Positions 47,714-57,199 of a DNA stretch of 64,000 bases are shown here, in pieces. The notes beneath the pieces were generated by a model that ran no database searches, was not told where the DNA came from, and worked only from the letters and a program-made list of their open reading frames with translations. Origin of the DNA: an uncultured Monoglobus sp. (GTDB taxonomy: Bacteria > Bacillota > Clostridia > Monoglobales > Monoglobaceae); assembly GCA_947624775.1 (NCBI GenBank), contig CANQLT010000002.1, forward strand, positions 1 through 64,000, in the 5' to 3' direction. The translations under genes were made by a program, and so were the position numbers. Positions within the stretch are counted from its first letter, which is position 1, and each line of letters begins with the position of its first letter.

Positions 47714-48481
47714 TTAATCGGCAAGAAAGCCCGTGAGCGGCGATGACGCCGCCGCGCCCGTTTCAAGCACGCGGCCTGTGCCCGCCAGGTATGCCGCGCG
47801 TCCAGCCGCGATCGCGTACCGAAACGCTTCTGCCATCGCGGGAACGTCGCCCGCCGTGGCTATGGCGGTGTTCGCCATTACCGCCGCCGCGCCCATCTCC
47901 ATCGCCTCGCACGCCTGCGACGGTTTGCCGATGCCCGCGTCAACGATCACCGGCAGGTCGATCTCCTCGATCAGTATTTTGATAAATTCCTTTGTCGCGA
48001 GACCCTTGTTGGTACCGATAGGCGCGCCGAGCGGCATAATGCAGGCGGCGCCGGCATTTGCCATATCGCGCGCCGCGTTAAGGTCGGGATACATATACGG
48101 CATCACGACGAATCCCTCCTTCGCCAGAATCTCCGTAGCCTTTGCGGTTTCGTAGTTATCCGGCAGAAGATATTTTGAATCCCTTATGCACTCGATCTTG
48201 ATGAAATCGCCGCAGCCAACCTCTCTCGCGAGACGCGCGATACGCACGGCCTCCTCGGCGTTTCTCGCGCCGGAGGTGTTAGGCAGCAGGGTCACGCCCT
48301 TTGGTATGTAGTCAAGAATATTCGCGACGTTTCCCGTCGCGGCGCGGCGCAGAGCGAGCGTTATTATCTGCGCTCCCGCGTTCTCGACCGCCGCCTTTAT
48401 AAGGTCAAGTGAATATTTACCCGATCCGAGAATAAATCGGGACGTGAACTCGTGGTTGCCTAATTTCCATGTGTCTTTCAT
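47714..48481 (-). CDS. thiG: Thiazole synthase ThiG
   Basis: [69 protein letters not shown]. Confidence 0.96.
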   Translation of the reverse strand: MKDTWKLGNHEFTSRFILGSGKYSLDLIKAAVENAGAQIITLALRRAATGNVANILDYIPKGVTLLPNTSGARNAEEAVRIARLAREVGCGDFIKIECIRDSKYLLPDNYETAKATEILAKEGFVVMPYMYPDLNAARDMANAGAACIMPLGAPIGTNKGLATKEFIKILIEEIDLPVIVDAGIGKPSQACEAMEMGAAAVMANTAIATAGDVPAMAEAFRYAIAAGRAAYLAGTGRVLETGAAASSPLTGFLAD

Positions 48482-49138
48482 TTATACTTCCCTCTCTCCC
48501 AATATCAATCTGATAATCATATTTGCCTGATGATTCGCGCATATCGCAACGCGCGGCGCCATGAGCCCGTTCACATCCGCGCTGTCGGTCACGCCGTCGC
48601 CGCATATGTAGAGCCGATCAAACGCGCGCTTTGTCTGTATCATATTCGAGCTGAGATAACCCGCCATACCTGAGCCCGAGACTATCACGGTATCGCAGCA
48701 TTCGCCGAGCAGCGCGCTTATCAGCATCGCCTTTCTGTCCGCGCGGTCAAACGCCTCGCAAACGATATCGAAACCGCCGAATATCTCGGCGGCATTCTCC
48801 GCCGTAACCTTTATTGTTTTGCGGGTCAGTTTCACGTAGGGATTGATTCGCGTCAATCTCTCGGAAAGCGCCTCGGTTTTGTATCTTCCCAGATCCGCGA
48901 TCTCGTACTGCTGACGGTTAAGATTGCTCAAATCTACCCTGTCAAAATCAACCAGCATCAGCTCGCCCACGCCCGCGCGGGCGAGAGATACGGCGACGTT
49001 TGAGCCTAAGCCCCCAAGCCCCGCGACAGCGACACGAGCCGATCTCAGCTTGTCATACACCGGACGGGTGTGGCGTTCTATCATCACCCGTTCAAATTCT
49101 TCATATGAAGGCGTCATAAAATCAACCCCCTCCGACAA
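48482..49138 (-). CDS. thiF: Sulfur carrier protein adenylyltransferase ThiF
   Basis: VAVAGLGGLGSNVAVSLARAGVGELMLVDFDRVDLSNLNRQQY. Confidence 0.94.
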   Translation of the reverse strand: MSEGVDFMTPSYEEFERVMIERHTRPVYDKLRSARVAVAGLGGLGSNVAVSLARAGVGELMLVDFDRVDLSNLNRQQYEIADLGRYKTEALSERLTRINPYVKLTRKTIKVTAENAAEIFGGFDIVCEAFDRADRKAMLISALLGECCDTVIVSGSGMAGYLSSNMIQTKRAFDRLYICGDGVTDSADVNGLMAPRVAICANHQANMIIRLILGEREV

Positions 49139-49319
49139 AGCTTACGACTTCCAAACAGTCTCCATCCTTTAGCACGACGGCGCTGTAGCTGTCTTTTTTC
49201 ACAATATCGCCGTTCAGCTCGACCGCGATATATGACTCCTTATATCCAAGGCCGCAAAGCAGCTCCGACAACGTTTTGCCGACAAAACCATCGCAGTTTT
49301 CGCCGTTTACTTTTATCAT
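49122..49319 (-). CDS. thiS: Sulfur carrier protein ThiS
   Basis: Ubiquitin-like, C-terminal VVSFVGGG; start at 49319 (MIKVNGENCD). Confidence 0.92.
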   Translation of the reverse strand: MIKVNGENCDGFVGKTLSELLCGLGYKESYIAVELNGDIVKKDSYSAVVLKDGDCLEVVSFVGGG

Positions 49320-49345
49320 CTTACCCCGCCTTTCCAAAATACTAG

Positions 49346-49398
49346 AAAAATAAAAATCAAAAGGAACCGTACCCGTGGTGGTGCGCCCCTTTTGATTT
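49346..49398 (-). promoter_or_regulatory. Terminator-like hairpin at the very start of the thi operon transcript (candidate attenuator)
   Basis: Minus strand aaatcaaaagg-ggcgcaccaccacgggtacggtt-ccttttgattt followed by ttattttt; stem arms 49354..49364 / 49388..49398. Confidence 0.7.
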
Positions 49399-49403
49399 AA
49401 TTC

Positions 49404-49432
49404 AGTATACCATGTGTTTCGGGTTTTGTCAA
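49404..49432 (-). promoter_or_regulatory. thi operon promoter
   Basis: Minus strand TTGACA-N17-TATACT. Confidence 0.75.
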
Positions 49433-49476
49433 GAGCGTTTTATCCGCAATCCGAAACGGAAAACCCAAATAATATA

Positions 49477-50904
49477 TTACTCGATCAGGTCCGCGTCGGA
49501 ATCGTCGTCATCTTCATTCGAGGATGTGTCAACATAATCGCTGTCGTCCGAGGATTCATCATCAGACGAGGAAGAATCATCAACATTCGATTTTGATTTC
49601 GGCCTCGGAGTCGCCGTCGCTTTGGGCGATTTGGTCGATTTAGGATTCGCCGTGGATTTTGACCCTCTTTCCTCATCGCTTTCATCGTCATTTTTGTTTT
49701 TATCCGATTTCTCTGCGTCCTCCTCGTCAAACTCCTCGTCCGCGTCAGGATCGGGCGTGGCCTCTGCCTCGATAACTATCGGGGTCCTGTAGTTCGCCGA
49801 GCGGACGTACAGCTTTGAGTCGCGGAAATCAATTATAGCGTGCTCATACGGCGAAAGATTATTGTTTATCACCGTGGCGGTAAATTTCGCCTTATACTCG
49901 AACTCTTCAAAGGTGCCGAACCACACCTCCAGCCGATCCTCTATTGTAAACCTTACGTCATTCACATTTTCGGCATCAAACTTGGTCGTTCTGTCCAAAA
50001 GTCCGGCGGTGTCAAGCGCTCGGAGCGCGCTCAGTACCGATTCCAGCTTCTCATTGTCGCTGCTCTCTATTCTTTTTCCGACGTCATATTTTTTAAGCTC
50101 TACGCCGTAAACCACGGGCGCGCTGTATATGACCGCGCCGCTTTGAGTGCGCTGCAGTTCCCCGTCTTTATGCTTTTCGTCTTTCGGTTCATCGCTGGGC
50201 TCGGGCGTTTCATCGGGAGTGTCATCCACGAAAAATCTGTTGCCATCCTCGTCAAACTCGTAATGTCCGCCGTTGACGCGGTATATCGGGTCGCCGTCGT
50301 CGTCATAGCCCCAGATGGTACCGTCCGCCGTTGACTCGGGGTCGGGCTCGTCCGAATCATCCTCGTCGTTCTCATCGTCGGGAGACGGAGTTCCGGTCGG
50401 TTCCGGTTCCTCGGTTATTTTCGTCTTTATGATCTCTTCCGCGTCGGCGGAATTCAGAACCTCAAGAACGCCGCCGTCCATATCGGTCACCGCCAGACCG
50501 CCCGTCAAATTAAAGTAGGCCGACGGGTGCCTCTCGACCACGACGATCTTTATAGTGTCCGGCAGTTCGCGGGTTATCTCGCAGCTTTCGATATAGTCCA
50601 GCTCCTCAATATGCCTTTTCTTGTCCGAAAGGGACGTCAGAAAAATATTTCTTCCCGTTTGTATCCCCGAGGTCTGCGCGAGAACCTCGGAGCTGATCTT
50701 GGTGTTTCCCTCGCACGCCACCGTCTCTATGTCAAAGGCGGGTGCAAGCAAAAAAACACACACCAAAATCACCGCGAGCGCCGCTATTCCCGCCGCGCCC
50801 ATAGCGATCACGCGCGTTTTGATAGGGTCGCGTCTGGTCGCGCGGCGACGCGACTGTCGATTTCCGCCTCTGTAGTTTGGCCGCCTTGTATTTCTTTCGT
50901 TCAT
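49477..50904 (-). CDS. ftsQ: Cell division protein FtsQ/DivIB with long acidic insert and acidic C-terminal tail
   Basis: TM followed by POTRA-like FDIETVACEGNTKISSEVLAQTSGIQTGRNIFLTSL...; dcw context. Confidence 0.85.
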   Translation of the reverse strand: MNERNTRRPNYRGGNRQSRRRATRRDPIKTRVIAMGAAGIAALAVILVCVFLLAPAFDIETVACEGNTKISSEVLAQTSGIQTGRNIFLTSLSDKKRHIEELDYIESCEITRELPDTIKIVVVERHPSAYFNLTGGLAVTDMDGGVLEVLNSADAEEIIKTKITEEPEPTGTPSPDDENDEDDSDEPDPESTADGTIWGYDDDGDPIYRVNGGHYEFDEDGNRFFVDDTPDETPEPSDEPKDEKHKDGELQRTQSGAVIYSAPVVYGVELKKYDVGKRIESSDNEKLESVLSALRALDTAGLLDRTTKFDAENVNDVRFTIEDRLEVWFGTFEEFEYKAKFTATVINNNLSPYEHAIIDFRDSKLYVRSANYRTPIVIEAEATPDPDADEEFDEEDAEKSDKNKNDDESDEERGSKSTANPKSTKSPKATATPRPKSKSNVDDSSSSDDESSDDSDYVDTSSNEDDDDSDADLIE

Positions 50905-50961
50905 GGCAATTCTCCTATGTACTTTACTGAATTTTTCAAATTTTGTGTATTGCGTATTTTT

Positions 50962-52233
50962 CTAACAGCTCTTTTTTATGTCCGCGCCCAGCGCCTCAAA
51001 ATCGGCGGCTATATCCTCATATCCGCGCTCAATGTGCTCCGCGCCGCTCACGCGCGTGGTCCCGTCGGCTATCAATCCGCCGATAACCATGGCAGCTCCG
51101 CCTCTCAGATCAAAGGCTCTGACATCGGCTCCGCTCAAACATTCCCTACCGCGGACAATTGCGTGGCATATATTCACGTCTATGTCAGCGCCAAGCTTGA
51201 CAAGCTCGGGTGCGTGCCTGAATCGGTTTTCAAAGATAGACTCGACAAACACGGTGGCGCCTTTAGCTATCGTCATCGCCGCCATAAACGCGGGCTGAGC
51301 GTCGGTGGGAAAACCCGGATAATACAAAGTTTTTATCCTCTTGACCGCCCTCGGGCGTCCTTTCATCTCAAGCGATACGCTGTCGGCGGTTATTTTTATC
51401 TCCGCGCCCATATCTCTGAGCACCGCCAAACAAATCGACAAATGCTCCGGATTCACGTCTTTAAGATATATCTTTCCTCCGCATGCCGCCGCTGCGGACA
51501 TATATGTAAGCGCGGCGATCCTGTCGGGCATTATTTCAAACTCCGCTCCGCGCAGACGCTTTACTCCGTTTATAACAATAACGTCGCTGCCCGCGCCACG
51601 AATATCAGCGCCCATCGCGTTGAGAAAATTCTGCAGATCAACGATCTCGGGTTCTCTTGCGGCGTTCCTGATAACCGTCTCGCCGTCCGACTTTGCCATA
51701 AGCAGCATAATGTTTTCGGTGGCTCCCACGCTCGGGCAAAGCAGCGGCACCTGAGCGGGCTTTAAGCCCGAGCGAGCGCGGCAGCGGATCATTCCGCCCT
51801 CTTCCTCTATCTTTACCCCCAGTCTTCTGAAAGCGCCGAGGTGCATGTCTATCGGCCTTAAACCGATCTCGCAGCCTCCGGGATAACCCAAATCGGCCTC
51901 TCCGTTTCTTGAAAGCATTGCACCCATAAACAGTATCGACGACCTCATTCGGTTCATCATTTCATTTTCGATAACCGTGCCGAACACGTTTTCCGCGTCG
52001 GTCTCGATAATTTTCTCTTTTTCGTAAAAGGCGCATCTGCAGCCCAGTGTTTCCAAAATCTCAGCCGTGTTTTCCACATCGGTGAGACGCGGACAATTTT
52101 TCAGGCGGCAACGTCCTTTTTCGCACAGCAGGCAGGCGGTCAGGCAGGGAAGCGCTGAGTTTTTGCAGCCCTGGACCTTGATCTCACCCGACAGCTTTCT
52201 TCTTCCGCTTACGGTCAAACAGCTGTCTGTCAC
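50962..52233 (-). CDS. murA: UDP-N-acetylglucosamine 1-carboxyvinyltransferase
   Basis: LSGEIKVQGCKNSALPCLTACLL; GGCEIGLRPIDMHLGAFRRLGV; YPGFPTDAQPAFMAAMTIAKG. Confidence 0.94.
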   Translation of the reverse strand: MTDSCLTVSGRRKLSGEIKVQGCKNSALPCLTACLLCEKGRCRLKNCPRLTDVENTAEILETLGCRCAFYEKEKIIETDAENVFGTVIENEMMNRMRSSILFMGAMLSRNGEADLGYPGGCEIGLRPIDMHLGAFRRLGVKIEEEGGMIRCRARSGLKPAQVPLLCPSVGATENIMLLMAKSDGETVIRNAAREPEIVDLQNFLNAMGADIRGAGSDVIVINGVKRLRGAEFEIMPDRIAALTYMSAAAACGGKIYLKDVNPEHLSICLAVLRDMGAEIKITADSVSLEMKGRPRAVKRIKTLYYPGFPTDAQPAFMAAMTIAKGATVFVESIFENRFRHAPELVKLGADIDVNICHAIVRGRECLSGADVRAFDLRGGAAMVIGGLIADGTTRVSGAEHIERGYEDIAADFEALGADIKKSC

Positions 52234-52306
52234 ATAAATCCCTCCGTTTTTTACACATATTAAATCCCTTTTAAAGATATAATATGCGCCGAAAGCGGGT
52301 TTGTGA

Positions 52307-53413
52307 TTAAGACGTCAGCCGTTTTACCTCTTTGTATATATCCTCCGTGGCGGTGACTGTGCCCGCGTTTTTCGCCGCGCGACGCATTTCCGCGAGCTTT
52401 TGCTTGTCAAAAGCCAGCTTTTCGATAGCTCCGCCGAGCGCCTCGGGAGTGAAATCCTTTTCAAGGATAACTTCGGCTCCACCCTCTTTTTCGACCGCTC
52501 TGGCGTTGTGCTCCTGATGATTGGCCGTCACATACGGCGACGGGACAAGCAGCGAGGGCTTGCCGAGCGCGGTCAGCTCGCTGAGCGTGCTTGCGCCCGC
52601 GCGGCACACCACCAAATCAGCCGCCGACATAACGATGTCCATATCATATATATATTCATTGACGTCAATATCGGGATTATTTTCGATATTAACTCCGTTT
52701 TCTTTGAATCTCTCAAGTACCGCGTCATATTGATGGAACTTTCCGGTTCCCATCATTATGCGGTACTTCTTGCTTTCGGCGATGCTTGATATCCAGTCAA
52801 CGACCGTTTTGTTAAAATCCTTCGCGCCCAGACTGCCGCCGAAAAACACGATAAAAGGCCGCTCATCCAGTTTGAGCCTGCGCCGGGCATCAAAAGAGTC
52901 AGCCGACAGGATCGAAGGCCGCACCGGATTTCCGGTATAAAGCACGCGTTTCGCGTTTTGCATATAATTTGCAGCGGGCTTGGCGCCGATCGCCACGGTA
53001 TCGACCCGCGGGGCCAGCATTCGCGTGGTCACGCCCGGATAGGCGTTTGACTCGTGAACCAGAGTTGGGATCCCCATTTTTGCTGCCGCCAGCAAAACCG
53101 GGCCGCAAACATAGCCTCCCGTGCCTATCACTATGTCGGGCTTAAATTCTTTAATAATTTTTCTCGAAGCCGAATAGCTCAAGGGCAGCTCGAAAATGTT
53201 TTTGAAGTTCTGCAAATTGAGCGTCCGCTCAAAGCCGTGTATTTTTATAAGATAGAGCTTATGCCCAAGCCTCGGTATGAGCTCCGCCTCAAGACCTTCC
53301 TTTGTGCCCACAAAGGCGATCTCGGTTTTTTCCTGTCCGCAAATATAATTGGCGATGGCAAGAGCGGGATTAATATGTCCCGCGGTGCCGCCGCCCGCAA
53401 ATAAAATTCTCAT
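52307..53413 (-). CDS. murG: Lipid II GlcNAc transferase MurG
   Basis: MRILFAGGGTAGHINPALAIA; ELTALGKPSLLVPSPYVTANHQEHNA. Confidence 0.96.
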   Translation of the reverse strand: MRILFAGGGTAGHINPALAIANYICGQEKTEIAFVGTKEGLEAELIPRLGHKLYLIKIHGFERTLNLQNFKNIFELPLSYSASRKIIKEFKPDIVIGTGGYVCGPVLLAAAKMGIPTLVHESNAYPGVTTRMLAPRVDTVAIGAKPAANYMQNAKRVLYTGNPVRPSILSADSFDARRRLKLDERPFIVFFGGSLGAKDFNKTVVDWISSIAESKKYRIMMGTGKFHQYDAVLERFKENGVNIENNPDIDVNEYIYDMDIVMSAADLVVCRAGASTLSELTALGKPSLLVPSPYVTANHQEHNARAVEKEGGAEVILEKDFTPEALGGAIEKLAFDKQKLAEMRRAAKNAGTVTATEDIYKEVKRLTS

Positions 53414-53414
53414 G

Positions 53415-54707
53415 TCACAGCACCCTCTCCTGTCTTGAAACATTCAGAATAAGCCCGATTTCCGCCATTGTTATGGCAAGCGCCGTGCCGCCGTAGCTGA
53501 AAAACGGCAGCGGCATTCCGGTAACAGGAAACGAAGCCGAAACAACGCCAATATTTATCAAAGCCTGCACACCTATCAATCCTATACAGCCGACCACAAT
53601 AAGCATTCCCAGCATATCGGGGGCCTTTTGCGCTATTCTGATTCCGCGCCACACGAGGCAGATAAACAGAGCAATAACCACTATAACACCGAACCAGCCG
53701 AGCTCCTCGGCGAGAACCGAAAATATAAAGTCATTGTGAGGCTCGGGCAGCGACATATACTTCTGTCTGCTCTGTCCGAAGCCGACGCCGAATATTCCGC
53801 CCGAACCGATGGCATACAGCGACTGGACTATCTGCCAGCCCGAGCCCTGCTTGTCGCCGAAAGGATCCATAAACGCCGTTATTCTCTGAAGTCTGTAGGG
53901 CGAGGTGATTACCATCGCAATTCCGCCCAAAAGAACGGGTATGCACATTATTCCGAAGTGGCGGTATTTCGCTCCGGCCGCGAACATCATCAAAAGTCCG
54001 GTGAACACAATAAGGATCGTGGCGCTGAAATGGGGCTCCAACATCAAAAGCACAGCCACGACCGCCAAAAGCAAGAGACAAGGCAAAAATCCCGTAAAGA
54101 AATTCCCCAGCTTATCCCGATTTTTATCAATGTACCACGCCATCACAATTATCATGATCATCTTCACGATCTCGGAGGGCTGGAAGAAAAGCAGCCATCT
54201 TGTCGCTCCGCCGGCGGTTTTTCCGAGGCCGGGCACAAACACCAAGGCAAGCATTATTATTCCCGCAACATACATCCACGGCGAAAACTTTGCCAGCACA
54301 TGATAATCAATCTTGATAGCGAAATACATCAGAACAAGGCCCAAAGCGAGGCCTTCAAGCTGTTGTTTGACATAAAACAGGCTGTCGCCGTCTTGATTGG
54401 CGTACGCTCTCGAACTGCTGGCGCTGTACAGCATTATTATGCCGAAAGCCACAAGAATGATCGTAATCAAAAGGAACTGGTAGTCAAAGGCTCCCAGCCT
54501 GATTTTCATATCGCCTATCCTGAGTATATTTCTTGCAGCCGCCCGCGCTCCGGAAGCCTGTTTTCGGCCTTTGCCGTTTTGTCCGGCGCGTCTGTCAGGC
54601 GCGGGGCGCCGCGCTTGTTCATAGGAATAGCCCCGCTCTCCGACGGGCCTTCGTCCGTTATTCATATTTCTGTTATAATCCGCCAATAAAATCACCTCAC
54701 AGGGCAT
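53415..54707 (-). CDS. ftsW: FtsW/SpoVE lipid II polymerase
   Basis: Multi-TM; GVGFGQSRQKYMSLPEPHNDFIFSVLAEELG; GMPLPFFSYGGT. Confidence 0.93.
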   Translation of the reverse strand: MPCEVILLADYNRNMNNGRRPVGERGYSYEQARRPAPDRRAGQNGKGRKQASGARAAARNILRIGDMKIRLGAFDYQFLLITIILVAFGIIMLYSASSSRAYANQDGDSLFYVKQQLEGLALGLVLMYFAIKIDYHVLAKFSPWMYVAGIIMLALVFVPGLGKTAGGATRWLLFFQPSEIVKMIMIIVMAWYIDKNRDKLGNFFTGFLPCLLLLAVVAVLLMLEPHFSATILIVFTGLLMMFAAGAKYRHFGIMCIPVLLGGIAMVITSPYRLQRITAFMDPFGDKQGSGWQIVQSLYAIGSGGIFGVGFGQSRQKYMSLPEPHNDFIFSVLAEELGWFGVIVVIALFICLVWRGIRIAQKAPDMLGMLIVVGCIGLIGVQALINIGVVSASFPVTGMPLPFFSYGGTALAITMAEIGLILNVSRQERVL

Positions 54708-54734
54708 AGAGATTTTTCAAACAATTCCGCCGCT

Positions 54735-55730
54735 CTAACCAAAGAAATACATAACCGCGCAGAGCAGCAGCGTCACGAGCGAGAACACGCATACTATTTT
54801 TTCCTCGCTCCAGCCGCACATCTCAAAATGATGATGAATGGGCGACATTTTAAATATTCTCTTGCCGGTCAGCTTGTAGGACGTCACCTGCATGATAACC
54901 GACAAAGTCTCGATCACGTAAACAAGTCCGACAATAAGCAGCGTGAGCGGCTGCCTCAGAGTTATCGCGAGGCCGCAAACGGCGCCGCCGAGAAACAGCG
55001 AGCCCGTGTCGCCCATGAAAACCTTTGCCGGCTTTCTGTTATAGAACAAAAATCCCGCCAGCGCGCCAAGCATAACCGCCGCGAAAAGCGCCATTGCGCT
55101 GTTTTTTATTCTCAGCGAGATCAAAAGATAAAACAGCATTACAACCATAGTTATGGTAGTCGCGAGACCGTCGAGACCGTCGGTAAGATTAACGCTGTTG
55201 ACCGTCGCGAGCATAACAAATATAATAAACGGAATATAGAACCAGTTTAAATCAATATTTGTCTTGGCGAACGGCAAATCAATAACCGTTCCGGTATCTC
55301 CAAACACCGCGACAAACGTCGCGAAAACCAGCGACACCAAAAACTGCAAACTGAATTTTTGAACCGCGGTCAAACCCAAATTGCGCTTTTTCACAACCTT
55401 GATATAGTCGTCGATAAAACCGATAACGCCGAACGACAGCGAAAGCAGCTCCACTATCAAAAGCTCGGTAAAACTGCCGCTTCTTCCGCCGACCAAGAAA
55501 CCCCACAGGCAGGTGATAATAAGCGCCGCCGCCGAGGATATAATAAAAATTACTCCTCCCATCGTGGGGGTTCCGGATTTTGCCGCATGCCATGACGGTC
55601 CGATCTCGCGGATCTCCTGACCGAATTTAAGGCGTCTGAGCATCGGAATGGTAAACATTCCCAGCAAAAGCGACAGCGCGAGCGCCGCGACACCTCCGAT
55701 TATATAATACATAAGCTTCTCTCCCATCAA
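54735..55730 (-). CDS. mraY: Phospho-N-acetylmuramoyl-pentapeptide transferase
   Basis: GTPTMGGVIFI; GFIDDYIKVVKKRNLGL; NLTDGLDGLA; VFMGDTGSLFLG; SPIHHHFEMCGWSEEKIV. Confidence 0.97.
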   Translation of the reverse strand: MMGEKLMYYIIGGVAALALSLLLGMFTIPMLRRLKFGQEIREIGPSWHAAKSGTPTMGGVIFIISSAAALIITCLWGFLVGGRSGSFTELLIVELLSLSFGVIGFIDDYIKVVKKRNLGLTAVQKFSLQFLVSLVFATFVAVFGDTGTVIDLPFAKTNIDLNWFYIPFIIFVMLATVNSVNLTDGLDGLATTITMVVMLFYLLISLRIKNSAMALFAAVMLGALAGFLFYNRKPAKVFMGDTGSLFLGGAVCGLAITLRQPLTLLIVGLVYVIETLSVIMQVTSYKLTGKRIFKMSPIHHHFEMCGWSEEKIVCVFSLVTLLLCAVMYFFG

Positions 55731-55759
55731 ATAAATTCAGGATCAATCCGTATTCAAAT

Positions 55760-57163
55760 TTAATCCCTGTTTCCCAGCTTATCGAGCGCCTCGGCAATCT
55801 TTTCAAGGCGCATGCCTCTTGAGCCTTTTATCCATACAACGTCGCCTTTTCGAATGATCGAGCCGATTTTTTCTATGGCGTCGGCTCCCGATTCAAACTC
55901 ATAAATATCATTGGGATTCATTCCGTTTTGAGCGGCGCCGCGCGCGATATTGCGCGCCATCTCCCCAATCGTGATCAGGCAGTCGATTTTTTTCTCGGCA
56001 CACATTCCGCCCACCTTGTAATGAGCCTCAAGCGACTTGTCTCCGAGCTCCAGCATATCGCCCAGACACGCCACCTTGCGCGCTGTGCCGCCGTTTTCCT
56101 CGGCGGTGAGCCCGAGAACGTCCATTCCCGATTCCATCGAATCGGGACAGGCGTTGTAGCAATCGTTTATAACCGTAAAATCGCGGTATTTGCTGACCGA
56201 CTGTCTGAATCCCTCGGGCGCAAAATCATGCACGCCCTTGATCATGTTCTTGACACTGACGTTGTATCTGTAGCCCGTCAGTATAGCGGCCAGCGCGTTA
56301 TAAATATGATGCACTCCGGGAACGTTTGTTTCAAATCTGTAGTCCTCGCCGTCTATGCGCACCGTGAATTCGCTTCCCGATGAAAACAGCCTGATATCGC
56401 TGGCGACCAAGTCGCAAGCCTTGTTTTCGATACCGTAATATAAAGTCTCAAATTCAAGCTCGCCGTTTTTTGACCAGAGCAGATCGTCGTCGCCGTTTAA
56501 AATAACGGTTCCGTCGATTGAAAGTCCGTCCAGTATCTCGGTTTTTGCCTTTAAAATTCCCTCGCGGCTGCCCAGATGCTCGATATGCGATATTCCGATA
56601 TTTGTGATAACCGCAGTGTCGGGCTTGACGATCTGCGACAAGCGCGAGATTTCGCCAAACGCGCTCATGCCCATCTCAATAACGGCGGCCTCGTCATCAT
56701 CCGACAGACGAAAAAGCGTCAAAGGGACGCCGACCTCGTTGTTATAATTGCCCTCTGTTTTGAGGGTGGCAAACTCGGTGCTCATGACCGAGGCTATCAT
56801 GCCCTTGGTTGAGGTCTTTCCGACGCTGCCTGTTATGCCTATAACCGGAATGTTAAATCGGTCGCGATAGGCCGACGCGATATCGCGAAGCGCCTTAAAG
56901 GTGTCGTCCACTGCCACCACGGGCAGGCTCCCGAAATCGCCCTCCTCCTTGTTCACAACGCAGCAGACAGCACCGTTTTCCACCGCTCTTTCCACAAATC
57001 TGTGGCCGTTGTTGTTCTCGCCTCTGAGGGCCACAAAGACTGTGCCCTCCTCAACTTCTCTGTCGTCACGCACGATGTTTTTAACGATCTCGTCGCCGCT
57101 CAGATTACGTATCTCTCCGCCCGAGGCTTTTGCTATCGCGCTGACGTTCATACACCATTTCAT
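55760..57163 (-). CDS. murF: UDP-MurNAc-tripeptide:D-Ala-D-Ala ligase
   Basis: VIGITGSVGKTSTKGMIASV; TEGNYNNEVGVPLTL; INDCYNACPDSMESGMDVL. Confidence 0.95.
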   Translation of the reverse strand: MKWCMNVSAIAKASGGEIRNLSGDEIVKNIVRDDREVEEGTVFVALRGENNNGHRFVERAVENGAVCCVVNKEEGDFGSLPVVAVDDTFKALRDIASAYRDRFNIPVIGITGSVGKTSTKGMIASVMSTEFATLKTEGNYNNEVGVPLTLFRLSDDDEAAVIEMGMSAFGEISRLSQIVKPDTAVITNIGISHIEHLGSREGILKAKTEILDGLSIDGTVILNGDDDLLWSKNGELEFETLYYGIENKACDLVASDIRLFSSGSEFTVRIDGEDYRFETNVPGVHHIYNALAAILTGYRYNVSVKNMIKGVHDFAPEGFRQSVSKYRDFTVINDCYNACPDSMESGMDVLGLTAEENGGTARKVACLGDMLELGDKSLEAHYKVGGMCAEKKIDCLITIGEMARNIARGAAQNGMNPNDIYEFESGADAIEKIGSIIRKGDVVWIKGSRGMRLEKIAEALDKLGNRD

Positions 57164-57199
57164 AACTCTCTCTCCTTAGTTTGCCTATATCTTTAAAAT

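Noticed and set aside
46709-47746. 345-aa plus-strand ORF
   Set aside because: Antisense to thiH with clear radical SAM motifs; Arg/His-rich shadow ORF.
49338-49432. TPP riboswitch upstream of the thi operon
   Set aside because: No CTGAGA / ACCTGATCTGGATAATGCCAGCG-type THI-box elements and not enough space between promoter and thiS.
53628-54689. 353-aa plus-strand ORF
   Set aside because: Antisense to ftsW; composition typical of a reverse-strand shadow.
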